From Bactericera cockerelli (taxonomy: Eukaryota > Arthropoda > Insecta > Hemiptera > Triozidae): a DNA stretch of 64,000 nucleotides. The position numbers were made by a program, and so were the translations under genes. Positions within the stretch are counted from its first letter, which is position 1. Every line of letters starts with the position of its first letter. This document shows positions 37,324-48,899 of the stretch, piece by piece. The stretch covers positions 10,680,094-10,744,093 of the forward strand of contig CM044961.1 of NCBI GenBank assembly GCA_024516035.1, given 5' to 3'. A model generated the notes under the pieces. The model was not told the origin of the DNA. It made no database searches and saw only the letters and a program-made list of their open reading frames with translations.

Positions 37324-38647
37324 CAGGACATAATTATGTTCATAATAATATAATAATATTTAATATACAAAATTGATGTAATGTATTACTTCCGAGAAAT
37401 TTCTAATATTAGAAATCGGAAGTATTGTGTTCGTTTTTGTAGAAAAAAAATATTTTTTTGCTCCGATTTCAAATTTTTTCATATTTCTGGACGTTTCATA
37501 ACCTCCTGTTTTTATATAAAACTAGGATTCTCATTATTACATTTTAAGCATTTCAGTATACACTCTTGTATGTATGCTATACAGCCAGCCTCCGTGGCGT
37601 AATGGTTGTGACTACTGCCCGTGGTCCAGAGTTCCCGAGTTCAACTCACGGTTGGAGCAGACTTTTCGAAGAAAATTCTGTTTCATCCAAACACGTGAGG
37701 CTGGCATTTCCGGCCCAACCCAGGCTGGGTGAGGTTAATGTGGGTAGCTGGTACGATTCCCAGCGAATGGAGGGTAAAACCCCCGTCCTGACTATCTATC
37801 TCAGTCAGGACGTTAAAACCAAATAGAATCAACTGGTCACAATAGATCTAATTAGGTCGCAGTGTTAATTGTAAGGGTTTCACTGAAAACCCTGCAACCA
37901 GGTCAGATAATAAAATAAAAAAAATGTATGCTATATGATATAAAAAATGGTTCATGATATAAATGAATGAATGAAAATTTATAAAAATACATTAATAAAA
38001 CCAGGTGGTAGATAAAAGTAAGTGATACATTTCAGGACTAGCGGATTAAAAAAAAAAAATTGTAAACCCTGCCCCTCCTCAGGCAAATGTTTCCCCACGG
38101 TCTCCCGTCCGCTTTCACCTTCCTCGTCACCTACCGCAGCAGGTCGCAGGTTCGAGCCCCGTGGCGGCTCATTTCTATTCAGGACCACCAGGGGCGGACA
38201 TCCTTCGAGATCTCTGTCGAGCCGGACTTCCGTAGAGTGAAACTGGCCATGCCTCAGGTGTTCAACCGAGCGGTGGTGTTTGACAGAATAGAACCGAGTG
38301 TGAGTTGTAAAACAGAAAACGTTAAGAAGAAGTTATGTGTAAGTAATAATAATAATAACACTCTTTAGTGGAAGGTAACCACTAGGCGAGGTTAATGCTC
38401 CAAGCATTTTCTACCACCTAGCCCTCAAGTTCGTAGTAAAAATACAAGAAATAAAAGAAATGCAATAATTGATGAGAGCGGAGTTAACACTTAAAGGAGT
38501 CACCAATATTACTTCCGATAAATTTCTAATATTAGAAATCAAAATTATTGTGTTCGTTTTTTTAAGTTTATGTATGTGATCTATGTGACCACTGATTTGG
38601 TTTTCAAGATATTGAATTTCCAATCCCGGTTGATTTTTTCTGACAGA

Positions 38648-38679
<32 letters not shown>

Positions 38680-41600
38680 CAGAGAGAGAGAGAAAAGAAA
38701 GAGAGAGAGAGAGAGAGACAGAGCGAGAGCGAGAGAGAAAGAGAGAAAAATATTCTCTAAAATTTAAAATAATGAACAAGTGTGTATAAGTTGTTTTCAG
38801 CCCAACTCAGGCTAGGTGAGTAAGTTGATCTTCGTAGGAATACTAGATCATTCAGTTCAAGTTTCCATCTCACCTCCTCAGCTGTTTGACTCCCAATGGC
38901 ACAAAATCCAGCTTTCGGTCTCCAACTATCAAGTCCGCCTTTTCATCGACTGTGTGGAGCAGCCTTACCGCTCGCAGTATGGACTGAATCAGCACTTCAA
39001 GGGAGCGTCCGCACTAAACGCAAGTGGCACGATCGGGCTGATGAGCTATGAGGCTCAGGAAACGGTTCCTGTAAGTTAACCTTTGTTATTTATTATAAAA
39101 AAAATCCACATGTTCATCCGAAGTTTAAAGTCAGCTATACTTTAAACCACGAATGAATTTTTTTCAACCTGTGATATTTATCGTTATGCCTACAATTATG
39201 CATACCTACATTTATATTATTTTATACATAGCATAATATCTCTTGATAACGTAAACCAAATCAAGGATTTGGGTATCGAACTTGATAGGAAGCTTTCATT
39301 CATTCCACACATTTCCGCCGTTTGGATGAGATGTCACCGTCTCCTAGGGTACATCTTTCGATCATCTCTAGGCTTATCTTCCGTTTCTTTAAGACTTCTT
39401 AACATTTCCCTTGTTCGTTCACTATTGGAATATGCATGCGTTGTGTGGTCGCCATATTACAATCTGCATGAGCTTTTGTTGGAGAGGGTGCAGAAGAAAT
39501 TTATTTCCTACTTCAACTATCGTCATCCGAATTCTTCTGCTGACCTTGATTCTCTTAAACAGCGCCGTCATCAAGCTGATTTGAGGTTTCTCCAAAAGCT
39601 CATCTCTTGCGAAGTAGATTGTAGTGGTTTGTTGAGGCTCATTCCTTTCGATTGCCACCGGAGACTGAGAAGAGCCAACACTTTCTACGTGACTTTGTGT
39701 GACACAAATTATGTATACTGTGCACCTCTCAACAGAATGTTGAGATCCGCAAATAACGATTCTAAGTTTGATTTTTGAGAAGTAGTTTTATGTTTTGTAA
39801 AAAAGTATTCAGAAATTACGATTTTATATCCTGGTGTATCCATTTCGAACAATATTGTACCTACTGTATGTTATATTCATGTAAATAGAGCTTTGCTCGT
39901 TTAATAAATGAACCGGTAAACCCGGTGATATTATTATTAATATATTATGTAAAAATGGGAAACCCGTTAATTTATAAATAAAAAAATATTTGATAATAAA
40001 ATTATTCTATTATAACAATAATTATATTCACTGTCAATATCCCAAATTATTGAAAAACTTTTTTCTTTTATCCTGAAAAAAAGTTTTTATTGTCTTTCAA
40101 CAGGTCGATCTCCAATGGATGAGCATCAGCTGTGACCCCCAGCGACCTTCGCGAGAACAATGTGACGAACTTCCCAAATCCTCCACCACTTACCCCTATC
40201 CACAGCAAGCCGTCTCCTACCCGCACCCCAACCAGCCAATGCCCTACCCTCGCCCAACTTCCGCCAAAGGCCCAACCATCGCCTGCCCTGGCAACTGCCT
40301 CGGACCTCCGGGCCCAAAGGTGACAGAGGTGACTCCCATAGAGGTTACTCAGAGAAAGGGGAGAAGGGTGAGAAGGGAGACGCCGTGGTCAACTATTCCT
40401 ACCCCGGCGTCCGAGGAGACAAGGGGGACCGCGGGCCTCCAGGGATGGACGGACGCCCGGGTCAGAAGGGCGAGCCTGGACAAGGAGGATTCTCCGGCGT
40501 TGGAGGATGGTCCATCCCTGGCCCGCCCGGCGAGAAGGGCGCCAAAGGAGACTGCGGAGAAAGAGACCTTCAAGGATTCCCGAGGTCGAGGGGTGATAGC
40601 TACGCGGGACAGAAGGGGGATGCAGGAGCCCCTGGGTTTCCAGGGCCAGTAGGACCCCGAGGGATGCCAGGGGTGCCAGGACAATGTGGCTGTGGGCACA
40701 ACCCGGATCAGATGGAAGAGGGCAAGTTGACGGGACCCCCTGGGAGACCTGGCTATCCTGGCCCTCCAGGAGAGGTAAGAAATATTTTGGTTTCCTCTTT
40801 TCGTACGGCATATATGAAAATTTTGATTATCAATAAGTGAGTGACAACATTATGCACTCTTTATTAAGTAAACTCACCTCCTTAGCCATCGTTGATGGCA
40901 CGTTTCATACACCAGTTCTTGTGTTGTCACTGAAGCCAAGCAACGTTCAGCGAGGTTAGGTTTTGGATATTTTTGGTTTTGGATGACCATTCAAATTCGA
41001 GCCCACGTTCTGCTGGCTATTTCCGGCCCCACTCAAGCTTGATGATGCTAATTTGAGTAGATCTTTTCGTAAATTGTGAGTTTCCAGTGATTGGAGGCTA
41101 AAACATCCGTGGTGATATGACCATGTAGTTGAAAGCGACATTACACAAAAAACCTTACAAAATGAGGTGAATAGGTAATGAGCGAGATTTGTTGTGGCAT
41201 GGGACTTCTATACTGGAGGACATAGGTGTGAATCTCAAGTGCGGCAAATTTCAGCATATTTTCAATTTGTAAAAGATCATGTACTTACCATTATTTTTAC
41301 TTTCACGTCACGGTAGGTCCATTCATTATAGAAACGTTGGGCTTGTTTTTATTATTGAAACACTTCTATAATTATGTTTAGGATTCAAATTTTGATTACT
41401 TACTTTCCCGACTCATGTTTCGTCTATTTCATAGACATTACCAAGGAAACTCTCTCCTAATACTTACCTTCTCTTGCTTTCATTTTATATTTCCTCTGCA
41501 GAAAGGGCACCCGGGAGAGAGGGGTGATGACGGACCCACAGGAATGCCAGGAATTCCTGGCAAGGACGGAGCCCCAGGTATTCCAGGGACCATGGGACCT

Positions 41601-44600
41601 CGCGGTAGTTCCGGGGCAAATGGGACCACCTGGCCCCCCGGTGAGTAGGCTATGTATTATTATTATAGTATGATTTATTAGGAGAACAGAGTACAATGGT
41701 AACAGTATAAAATCAAGAAAAACAAACAATGACAAATAAATAAGTAAAAAGAAGAAAATACAATAATGTCCTACTAAAGGGCGGGTTATTGTCTGTGGCA
41801 ATCTCTTCACCCAATGTAGGGTAGGATGGGAAACATTATTAGGGCCACTTATGAAACCGGACTACAGTTAAGCTTAGCTTAGCTTTCAAACAATCACAGC
41901 GCACTATAGTCCGAGTTAAGGGATAGTGTCCACTTAGATTATTTAGTTTTAGTATTTTGAAATTTTTGATACCTAGTTATAATTTTAACTGTGATACTAA
42001 TATGATTTTGCACCTTAAAAAACACAAAGTTCAAGAAATATAATACTCACCCACTCTCTCACTGATCACCTACGTCATATAACTATTCTACTACCTTCCT
42101 ACCTAATTGTTGTTGTTGTTGGTATATTTGTGTTGATCACAGTAGTGATATCACAACTACTCAAACTAGCTTTATTAAATTTACGCTCAACTTGGGACTT
42201 GAACCACCGACCTCAGATTACAAGTCCACCGCCTTATCGATCAAGCTACTGAGGTCGGTCTAGTTACCTATATTTTAATGATTTATATACAATTCCAGGG
42301 TGAGCCCTTGTTACGTGAACATGAAATCAGAGACATGTGTGGGGCCATGATAAAAGGTAAGTCGAGTTATAAGTTCATAACCCCTTCAAAATAATTTAAT
42401 TCTGTGTTTTAAGTAGCTACTATTTTGATACTAATTAAACCGGTAATTATACTGTGGTTATAACACTTAGACGACGGGTGTACCACCTGGTGGTACACGC
42501 ACGTTTCGTACGGAATGGACCGGTGTACCACCGGTGGTACACGGTCGGTAAGCCGCATTATCGCCGGTCCACAAAGAATTCACGAAACCATGCCGGTCGT
42601 CTAAGTGTTGTTATTTGATCCATTTTTTAAATACTTTTTTTTTTTAATTTGGGTTTAACGTCGCTTTCATCTGCATGGTCATATAACGACGGGGGTGTTA
42701 CCCTCCTTTCGCAGGAAACTCACAAACCTGCTACCCACATTAACCACACCCAGCGACCCAGCTGGGTTAGGTCGAAATGCCAGCGTAACAAGTCGTCATC
42801 TGGCGGGATGTTGCTTATCTTCCGTGATCCTACGAGAACCGGTGCATCCAACGCGCCATCGACGCTGGCTTAAACACTTTAAAAATAGTTTTTAATCTTT
42901 GGATATTCTGTATAGGTACCTACTTTTTCTGTATACCATGTAAAAATCTCAACTTTTTAAATTATTTTCGATTAAGTACATGGCTTTAATGATGGTATTA
43001 AAAATAATAAAAATATTTGCCTTCCTTATATTTGACGATGGACACGGCTTTAATGGTCGGTATTTTTTTTTTTTTTTTTTTTTAATATTTGCCCTCCTTG
43101 ATATTTGCCTTAATTTGGTGTTCATTTTCAGAGCATCTAGCAGACCTGACTGCGAGTCTATTGGGCCGCCCGGGCTTCCCGGGCCCCCGGGCCCCCCTGG
43201 TTTATCCAAGCCTGGGAAACCAGGCCCCCCCGGCCTCACAGGTAAAGCGAAGCTATTCCGTTTTTTTAACAGAAATGTGTAAACAGAAATTCAAGTGGTT
43301 TCCCACCTGTAGGTGATTTCAGATTTTCTGTAACTACCATATTTTTTTTATTTGGAAACTCTTTATTAGTAGAACTTATTATATACAGACATATAATTAA
43401 ATATAAAAATGGGAAATATTAATAATATAAACAAGAAAAAAAATAAACAAAATATATACATATGTCCTAACTAAAGGGCGGGGTTATTGCCTATGGCAAT
43501 CTCTTCCACCCAACTATATAACTTTACATACCTACTTCTGGTAGGTAGGGACCCTACCTACCAGAAGTGGACTCTCTGCGGTGGACTGTTCCCACTCAGC
43601 GCTTCGAGTACACGATCCCTGTGATTCGAGATATTCTGGCGGGCCGCATGAAAGTTTTGGGCGAGATTCGAAGGTTCCGCAAGATAAATTCTTGACGTTT
43701 TGAGATACAGTCAGTTCTAACATTATTAGGTAAATTTCTGCACATTTTAATAGGTTATTTACTGAAACCGTAGAGTTTATTAATCAAGTAATTTTTTTTG
43801 TGGGTGAACTATCTTAACGTCTCTTCAACATGAAAGGTCGTTTAATAGTGGGGTTTGATTGAGTTAAGAATATCAGCAATACGAGGTTTCGTACTAGAAA
43901 AAAATCTTACTCGAAAAAAAAAAAAAAAAAAAAAAAAATGTTGGGCTTTTTAGTGCTCAGCTTTTGGTTTACCTTCTTTTAAAACCAAGAGCCTCGACAT
44001 TTCAATAATTCTTGAAACTTTGTTCCTTTCCTTCCAGGTGAGCCAGGGGCACCGGGAATTCCTGGAGAGAGGGGCTATCCCGGCTTGGCGGGACATCCGG
44101 GGCGCCCTGGCCAGGATGGGACACACGGAGAGAAAGGGGAGAAGGGGAGGCGGGGAGAGATGGGACGGGATATGAGGGACCACCGGGAGTGCAAGGGCCT
44201 CCAGGTAATAATTGCTACTTTGCCTTTTGCGCTAGGGTATTAAAAAACAACCTGTTTTTTTCGCCTAATGACCCAATTATGAAAAAAGGTTACTTTAATC
44301 TAAGTGGATCACTTAACTCAAAAGCACTTTCTTTACGATATTTTATTTACGACTTTTACTGTCGATGGTCCATTTTCAAACGCGAATCACACAAGAATTT
44401 TACAACTTTTTGCGCAGATTTTGCAATGTTTTTGGATATATGAAAAAATGGCACTTTTAGGCTTCTCTGCCTCGACATGGACGATATATTAATATGTAAA
44501 TAAAAATCATGCATAGCTTTAGCTTTGTAATTATCAGACATATAATATGTGGTTCTGATATTTACATTACCTTGGAAAAGTGCAGTATTTTTAATACTGA

Positions 44601-44826
44601 GTCACGGAATACCTATGCATTAAAGAAACAATATTATTATCGCAAGAATTTTCTTCTGTCTCCAGGTGCACCCGGTATTGGTTCCCCAGGCCAGCCCGGG
44701 GAGAGAGGAGAACCCGGTATACCAGGGTCGATGGGCCCGCGCGGCCCCATGGGCCCTCAAGGATATTGCGAGCCCTGTCAGCCCCATACCGTGTACTATC
44801 ATGACCAGGGGAACGAGAAGGGTTAA
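35604..44826 (+). CDS. FACIT-like collagen with N-terminal TSPN domain, 10 recognised exons
   Basis: Join 35604-35718, 36892-37120, 38083-38299, 38882-39070, 40104-40774, 41502-41640, 42299-42356, 43132-43241, 44038-44204, 44666-44826. The first four exons give a TSPN/laminin-G-like module ([55 protein letters not shown]). A Pro/Tyr-rich link follows ([16 protein letters not shown]), then Gly-X-Y repeats. These are broken by a short non-collagenous helix ([20 protein letters not shown]), as in type IX-like FACITs. The C-terminal tail is [20 protein letters not shown]. Role by family: extracellular matrix protein binding to collagen or basement membrane surfaces. No C-propeptide. Four exons carry one homopolymer indel each that breaks the frame as written. 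The signal-peptide exon was not found. Confidence 0.88.
35730..35768 (+). repeat. Poly-T run
   Basis: About 29 T after the exon donor, perhaps the tail of an antisense retrotransposon. Confidence 0.7.
35925..36065 (-). repeat. LINE 3' tail (antisense)
   Basis: TTAAATTCTTTATTAGATAT, AT-rich, then TTGTCCTAACTAA. Confidence 0.5.
36122..36390 (+). repeat. tRNA-derived SINE family A, full length
   Basis: CTTGCCATGCGGAAGGTCTC, B box GGTTCGATCTTC, and the body GTTGACCCAGCACCTAAATG. Confidence 0.8.
36605..36830 (+). repeat. LINE 3' tail (sense)
   Basis: GCCATAGGCAATAACCCGCC, TTTAGTTAGGACATATG, and ends AATAAAGAGCTTATAAATAT. This is the sense view of the tails at 12780, 14125, 41655 and 43345. Confidence 0.7.
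36892..37120 (+). CDS. Collagen exon, TSPN part 1
   Basis: [57 protein letters not shown]. Ends in phase 2, donor GTGAGT. Confidence 0.88.
37583..37915 (+). repeat. tRNA-headed SINE family C
   Basis: GCCTCCGTGGCGTAATGGTT, the shared body GGCCCAACCCAGGCTGGGTG, then a family-specific tail (CTGCAACCAGGTCAG). Confidence 0.85.
38083..38299 (+). CDS. Collagen exon, TSPN part 2
   Basis: G completes Trp; [20 protein letters not shown] to [10 protein letters not shown]. Donor GTGAGT, phase 0. Confidence 0.88.
38345..38430 (-). repeat. SINE family E 3' fragment
   Basis: (AATA)n, GTGGAAGGTAACCACTAGGC, GAGGTTAATGCTCC. Confidence 0.65.
38640..38752 (+). repeat. (GA)n microsatellite
   Basis: GAGAGAGA runs with AAAG breaks. 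Confidence 0.95.
38882..39070 (+). CDS. Collagen exon, TSPN part 3
   Basis: 63 codons: [43 protein letters not shown]. Phase 0 at both ends. Confidence 0.9.
39225..39930 (+). mobile_element. LINE 3' fragment with RT C-terminus
   Basis: Open frame 39227-39778 ([54 protein letters not shown]). A 3' UTR ends in CGGTAAACCCGGTGATATTA and (TTA)n. Only the thumb/C-terminal region of RT is left. Sense, in a collagen intron. Confidence 0.85.
40104..40774 (+). CDS. Collagen exon: linker and first Gly-X-Y block (frameshifted as written)
   Basis: [15 protein letters not shown], a Pro/Tyr-rich linker, NCLGPPGPK. Then the frame breaks at GGGCCC (40310-40315) and Gly-X-Y continues one frame over ([17 protein letters not shown]). 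One base is missing; adding it gives 224 codons and phase 0. Later there are imperfect triplets (DLQ, RSR) where Gly would be expected. Confidence 0.82.
40880..41150 (+). repeat. 5S rRNA-derived SINE, diverged copy
   Basis: CACTGAAGCCAAGCAACGTT (5S-like), then GGCTATTTCCGGCCCCACTC and GTTGAAAGCGACATT. Confidence 0.7.
41502..41640 (+). CDS. Collagen Gly-X-Y exon (one extra base as written)
   Basis: [20 protein letters not shown] to RGSSG. An extra G in the run 41613-41616 shifts the frame; without it the end reads GQMGPPGPP and the phase is 0, matching the next exon. Confidence 0.82.
41655..41820 (-). repeat. LINE 3' tail (antisense)
   Basis: (ATT)n, GATTTATTAGGAGAACAGAG, then CTAAAGGGCGGGTTATTGTC. 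Confidence 0.6.
42118..42265 (-). repeat. tRNA-derived SINE family D
   Basis: GTGATATCACAACTACTCAA ... CGATCAAGCTACTGAGGTCG, antisense. Confidence 0.8.
42299..42356 (+). CDS. Collagen micro-exon, non-collagenous helix
   Basis: 19 codons plus one base: [19 protein letters not shown]. Acceptor TTCCAG, donor GTAAGT. It breaks the triple helix, as short NC domains do in FACIT-like chains. Confidence 0.78.
42464..42607. mobile_element. Small palindrome-rich MITE
   Basis: TIR CACTTAGACGACGGG / CCGGTCGTCTAAGTG. Inside are the 20-bp perfect palindrome GTGTACCACCGGTGGTACAC (42523-42542) and a 21-bp near-palindrome (42478-42498). TSD unclear. Confidence 0.75.
42630..42875 (-). repeat. 5S rRNA-derived SINE (antisense)
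   Basis: GGTTTAACGTCGCTTTCATC ... ATCCTACGAGAACCGGTGCA ... CATCGACGCTGGC. Confidence 0.78.
43132..43241 (+). CDS. Collagen exon: end of helix and Gly-X-Y (one base missing)
   Basis: [19 protein letters not shown], then a frame break in the C run 43184-43188. With one more C it would continue [18 protein letters not shown] and end in phase 1, as the next exon requires. Confidence 0.8.
43345..43515 (-). repeat. LINE 3' tail (antisense)
   Basis: GGAAACTCTTTATTAGTAGA, AT-rich, CTAACTAAAGGGCGGGGTTA. Confidence 0.65.
44038..44204 (+). CDS. Collagen Gly-X-Y exon (one base missing)
   Basis: [20 protein letters not shown] to [12 protein letters not shown] missing G in the run 44167-44169 shifts the frame; the other frame continues GPPGVQGPP. 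The corrected phase is 1. Confidence 0.83.
44666..44826 (+). CDS. Collagen last exon
   Basis: [40 protein letters not shown], then TAA at 44824. The short Cys-containing tail is typical of FACIT-like C-termini. Candidate AATAAA at 44998-45003. Confidence 0.9.
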
Positions 44827-45049
44827 TACCCAGCAGGGCTAGGAAGGGTTAAAGTGAGGCAATTAGAGGGAGAAATAATTTTAATTCCAACAAAAAATTT
44901 TTTTTTCTACTGTACCAATTATTAATTAGTTGTCAAATACATGCATTATGTATGCATGTGCTTTCTCTTTACATTTGTCAAATACATCAGCATTACAAAT
45001 AAATTATTTTAATCAATATCCATTAGCCATATTGCTGCCACAGCTCGCT

Positions 45050-45180
45050 ATTTATACATATAGCTACTCATTTTTCCTCACGAAATATGAGTGGACCCAA
45101 CAGGGCAGAAAAAATGTCTGCCCTGTTGGGAATCGAACCCAGGTTACCTACCGTGCGTGCAAGCCTAGTGCGCTTCAGAA
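45050..45180 (-). repeat. SINE family B fragment
   Basis: ACTCATTTTTCCTCACGAAA ... GGGAATCGAACCCAGGTTAC, antisense. Confidence 0.7.
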
Positions 45181-45344
45181 GATGTTAAATGAATTATAAT
45201 TTCCATATGACATGTGCTTATTCAATTATTTCCAAAAAATATAAATATTATTCTTTTTGTTATCAGATTGTTTTGGCTATCATGATTTATTTTTTGTCTA
45301 GGTCATTTTTGTTGTAAAGAATAACGGTTCTTTTTTTAAATTTC

Positions 45345-45420
45345 ACAACGGGGGTGTTACCCTCCATTCGCAAGAAACTCACAAACCTGCTACCCACATT
45401 AACCTCACCCTTCTAATGCC
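45345..45420 (-). repeat. 5S/tRNA SINE shared-body fragment
   Basis: AACGGGGGTGTTACCCTCCA, GAAACTCACAAACCTGCTAC. Confidence 0.65.
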
Positions 45421-48099
45421 CACAAAACAAACAAAACAATATCTAAAAATGAAGAGAAATCAAAGAAGGCACACTTATTTTGGGTAAAATTATTTCGCAA
45501 CTTTATTGATTAAATGTAATTATTAATAGTTTACTTTGCATTAATTTATAAATTATTATTTAAATACTTCAACACAATCTTATAAAAAATATAAACTTAA
45601 ATGTAAACTTAATAAATAGGCAAAAGTATTTACTTTATAAAGTATGTATCTAAAAACCTAAAGTTTTTCTCATTTCTATTTATTTATTAATTTAATGAAT
45701 TAATAATAATTAGCTATTAAAAATAATAGAGAAAAGCAGATCTACAATACGAAAATTAAATTATTTGTATAATATTTTTTGAAGGACTTTAAATTTGTTT
45801 AAAAGAAACCTGTAAAGACATGACTTGTAACCTTTCTATGCCTATCATGATCCCTACATACCTTGACCTACATTTGATGAACACATTTCTCACCATAAAT
45901 TAAAGACATGAACATTAATTTACTACATAAAAATCGCACCTCTACCTGGGTTGAAATTTACAATACTTTTAAAAAGTTTCAATTTATTTATCTCATTATT
46001 TTATTCATCATTCTATACTTATATACTCATTACTATAATTAGTATTACCACAATATTATAGCTCGTACAGTAAAGGATAGGTAGTAAATACTTATATATG
46101 TAATATAATAGAAATATAGTGGCTTTGAAACTAAGATGGTACAGCCTGAAAGCATTGAAACACCGGAAATCTAATGTCACCTTGGCATTAGGCAGTATTA
46201 CATGTACTCAATTTATCCTTCAAGAATAATTATACTAAAGAGTCGTACAATTGAAAACTGCGGTAATACATCAATAATAAATGTTTGATATACATACGTA
46301 CAGCAGATACATTATTTTGGAATTAATATTTCAATCAAGCTACAGATACAAACTTTTCAAAAATCCATCAACAGAGAACGGAAACAAAAAACAAGAGAAA
46401 AAATAAATTTATTTTAATTTATGAAATAAAGCTTTGTAAAGATATAATTTTTTGGGCTCAGTTTAAAAATTATATCTTTAGGTAAAAAATATTTTAAACT
46501 ATGTTTTTCTTTAAACAAATCGAATATTATTCTTATTCGACTATTAATTCAAGGAATTTCTTCCTGATGTAATGAAGGAGTGCCTTTTTCTTTATTTTCC
46601 TCAATTTGAAAATATTTAATGTTTGTTACTTCTTCTCTGAAGTATCACATGTATTCTTTTTTGGTACCAAAGAAACCATGACACATTGTGAGTTAGTCGT
46701 ATACTACTATAATAATTATGTATTGAAACTGCGGTATACTGTTTTCTAGCAACCCTGTTAAAAAGCAGAACATTTGTTTGTTTTAATAAATAAAAAAATT
46801 TCTCTCTCTAAAATATTAATTTAAAAAATTCTATAATCCATTTCCTACAAAGATATAAAAATAAATGGATTCATAAATTGGCTTGGTTGAATTTCAAAAC
46901 TCTTCAAGTTTGACTTTTTAACCTGCAAAAATGTTTAACAATTTTTTTATAACTCTTTATAGTATTTTACAAGCGTTCTTAACTTATGATTAAGAACTAG
47001 TAAAATTGAGAAAAAAAACATTCAATAATAATAATTGGATATAAAAGTACATATATACAGAAAAAAACAACGAGTTTGACCACTAATTTTTTATCAATAA
47101 TTTTGCGGGCAACGGGGAAAAAGATACTATGTTTCATTAAAAAAGCTTATGTAAGGAGAAAAATAGATCAATGAAAAAAAAAACAAGTCTCTGTAAATAT
47201 CAATAATATTTAAATTGATACTATCTTTGTACTAATAATACAAACATTATAATGGTAAAATAATAGGTTCAATTCTTATGAGCGCCGTATAACTATTTTG
47301 ACTCTGTAAGTATGTAATGTGCAATACATTTATAAATTCAATTCTAGGTTGTTCAGAGCCCTCCATCCTGCAATAATGGCAGTTATTTATGTATCCAACA
47401 ACAACACGAATTTAGTACATTTTACGATATTATACAAGGTTATATGACACTAAATTTTGTATAAAAAAAAAAAAAATCTCTCTTATTGCCCATATTCACC
47501 ATGAGGGAAACCTTCAAACATTGTCAATTTTGCTGCTTTAGAAAGAAAAAAAAAGTGTTACTGTTTTAGAAAGAAAAACAATAATCAGTCGGCCAAGGAG
47601 TGATTTCACGTTTATGAGAGATTTCATAGGCTAAATTATATTTAATGGCTAAATTGTCGAGGTATCTAACAGTTTTTTTAATGAATATAAAGATGGCTGT
47701 ATGGAATGGCCTTGTCCGTCAATGCCGAATAAATCCCAATATAAAATTTTTGATTACACGCCTACATACATTTTGATTATGAAGTCATAAATTATTATTT
47801 AATTTTTCGTGTTGAATAATAACAATTTTTTTATCGACCTTTCACCTATCAATTGGGTACTTTTGCTATCCATGTCTAACGGTAGGTACACTTAAAACAA
47901 TGTATGTATTTTTACAATTTTTGGAAATGAAGCCGTCCAATATCCATGCCAGATAAAATATTTCAGTTTCTCGCGTGTTATGTATTCATTTTTTTGCATT
48001 TGAAAAGAGTCCAAGGTATTCAGTATTCAATTACTAATTTAGTTTCATCAGAAAACTTGAGATTGTCCGAAACTCTGGTTCCTTTATCACTTCCATTCT

Positions 48100-48348
48100 C
48101 TTCTTTTCTCTCTCTATCTGTCTTTCTCTCTCTCTTTTTCTCTCACTATCTCTCTTCCCTCTCTCTCTCTCTCTTTCTCTCTCACTCCAAAGTGTCAAAA
48201 TGGATACGCTATGAAATTTCTCACCCGACCTCTCCTGTCGGAAAGTTGAGATTATTTCATTTTTCATGAAAGAAATAGGAGAGTTTGAGAAGCAGGGAGG
48301 GAGGGGAAAGAAAAAAAAATAGGATGATAGCAAAAAGAGAAAGAGAGA

Positions 48349-48387
<39 letters not shown>

Positions 48388-48440
48388 GAGAAAGAGAGAG
48401 AGAGAGAGAGAGGAGAGGGAGGGGGGGGGGGGGGGGGTAT
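48100..48440. repeat. (CT)n, (GA)n and a poly-G run
   Basis: CT-rich 48105-48190, GA-rich 48335-48420, then 17 G at 48421-48437. ORFs here are low-complexity. Confidence 0.9.
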
Positions 48441-48603
48441 GTGAGAAAGGAAAAGGTAAATATAATACGTATTATTATCAGATGAAAAAAGGAAAAACTT
48501 AAAGTAATACCTTTGAAAAATACCAAGATCGAAAAGGCAAGAGAATTTCTCAATAAAAGATTGAAGGATCGAAAACTTCAGAACAGAAATATGTAGACAG
48601 CAC

Positions 48604-48850
48604 AGAAATTGGTCTAGTGGTAGCATGTTCGGCTTGCAATCCAGGTGACCTGGTATTCGGATTCCGGCGGAATTTTTTCGCCTCTGTACTTTGGATGTCG
48701 GGGCTTATCTTAGCCTCGTGTGGACATTTGGGTTAGTTATAGATTGGGCAAAGACCATTGATATTACAATATAATGATGGTTGGTTGGAAATATGATGCA
48801 TTAGCATTTAGTTCTGGTAATGTCGATGCTACCGTGATACGCACTAAAAT
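48604..48850 (+). repeat. tRNA-derived SINE, family B-like
   Basis: Head TTGGTCTAGTGGTAGCATGT, B box region GGTATTCGGATTCCGG, then a family B-like body (CTCTGTACTTTGGATGTCGG). Confidence 0.65.
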
Positions 48851-48899
48851 TGTGACATAATAATAGAAATAACTAGCTCTTTATCTTTTTATGTACAAT

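Larger units (their letters stand above)
44827..48000. other. AT-rich stretch, possible long 3' UTR or intergenic
   Basis: Apart from SINE fragments at 45050-45180 and 45345-45420 and a short GGCTGTATGGAATGGCCTTG motif at 47695, I see no gene or repeat. A very long collagen 3' UTR is possible. Confidence 0.4.
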
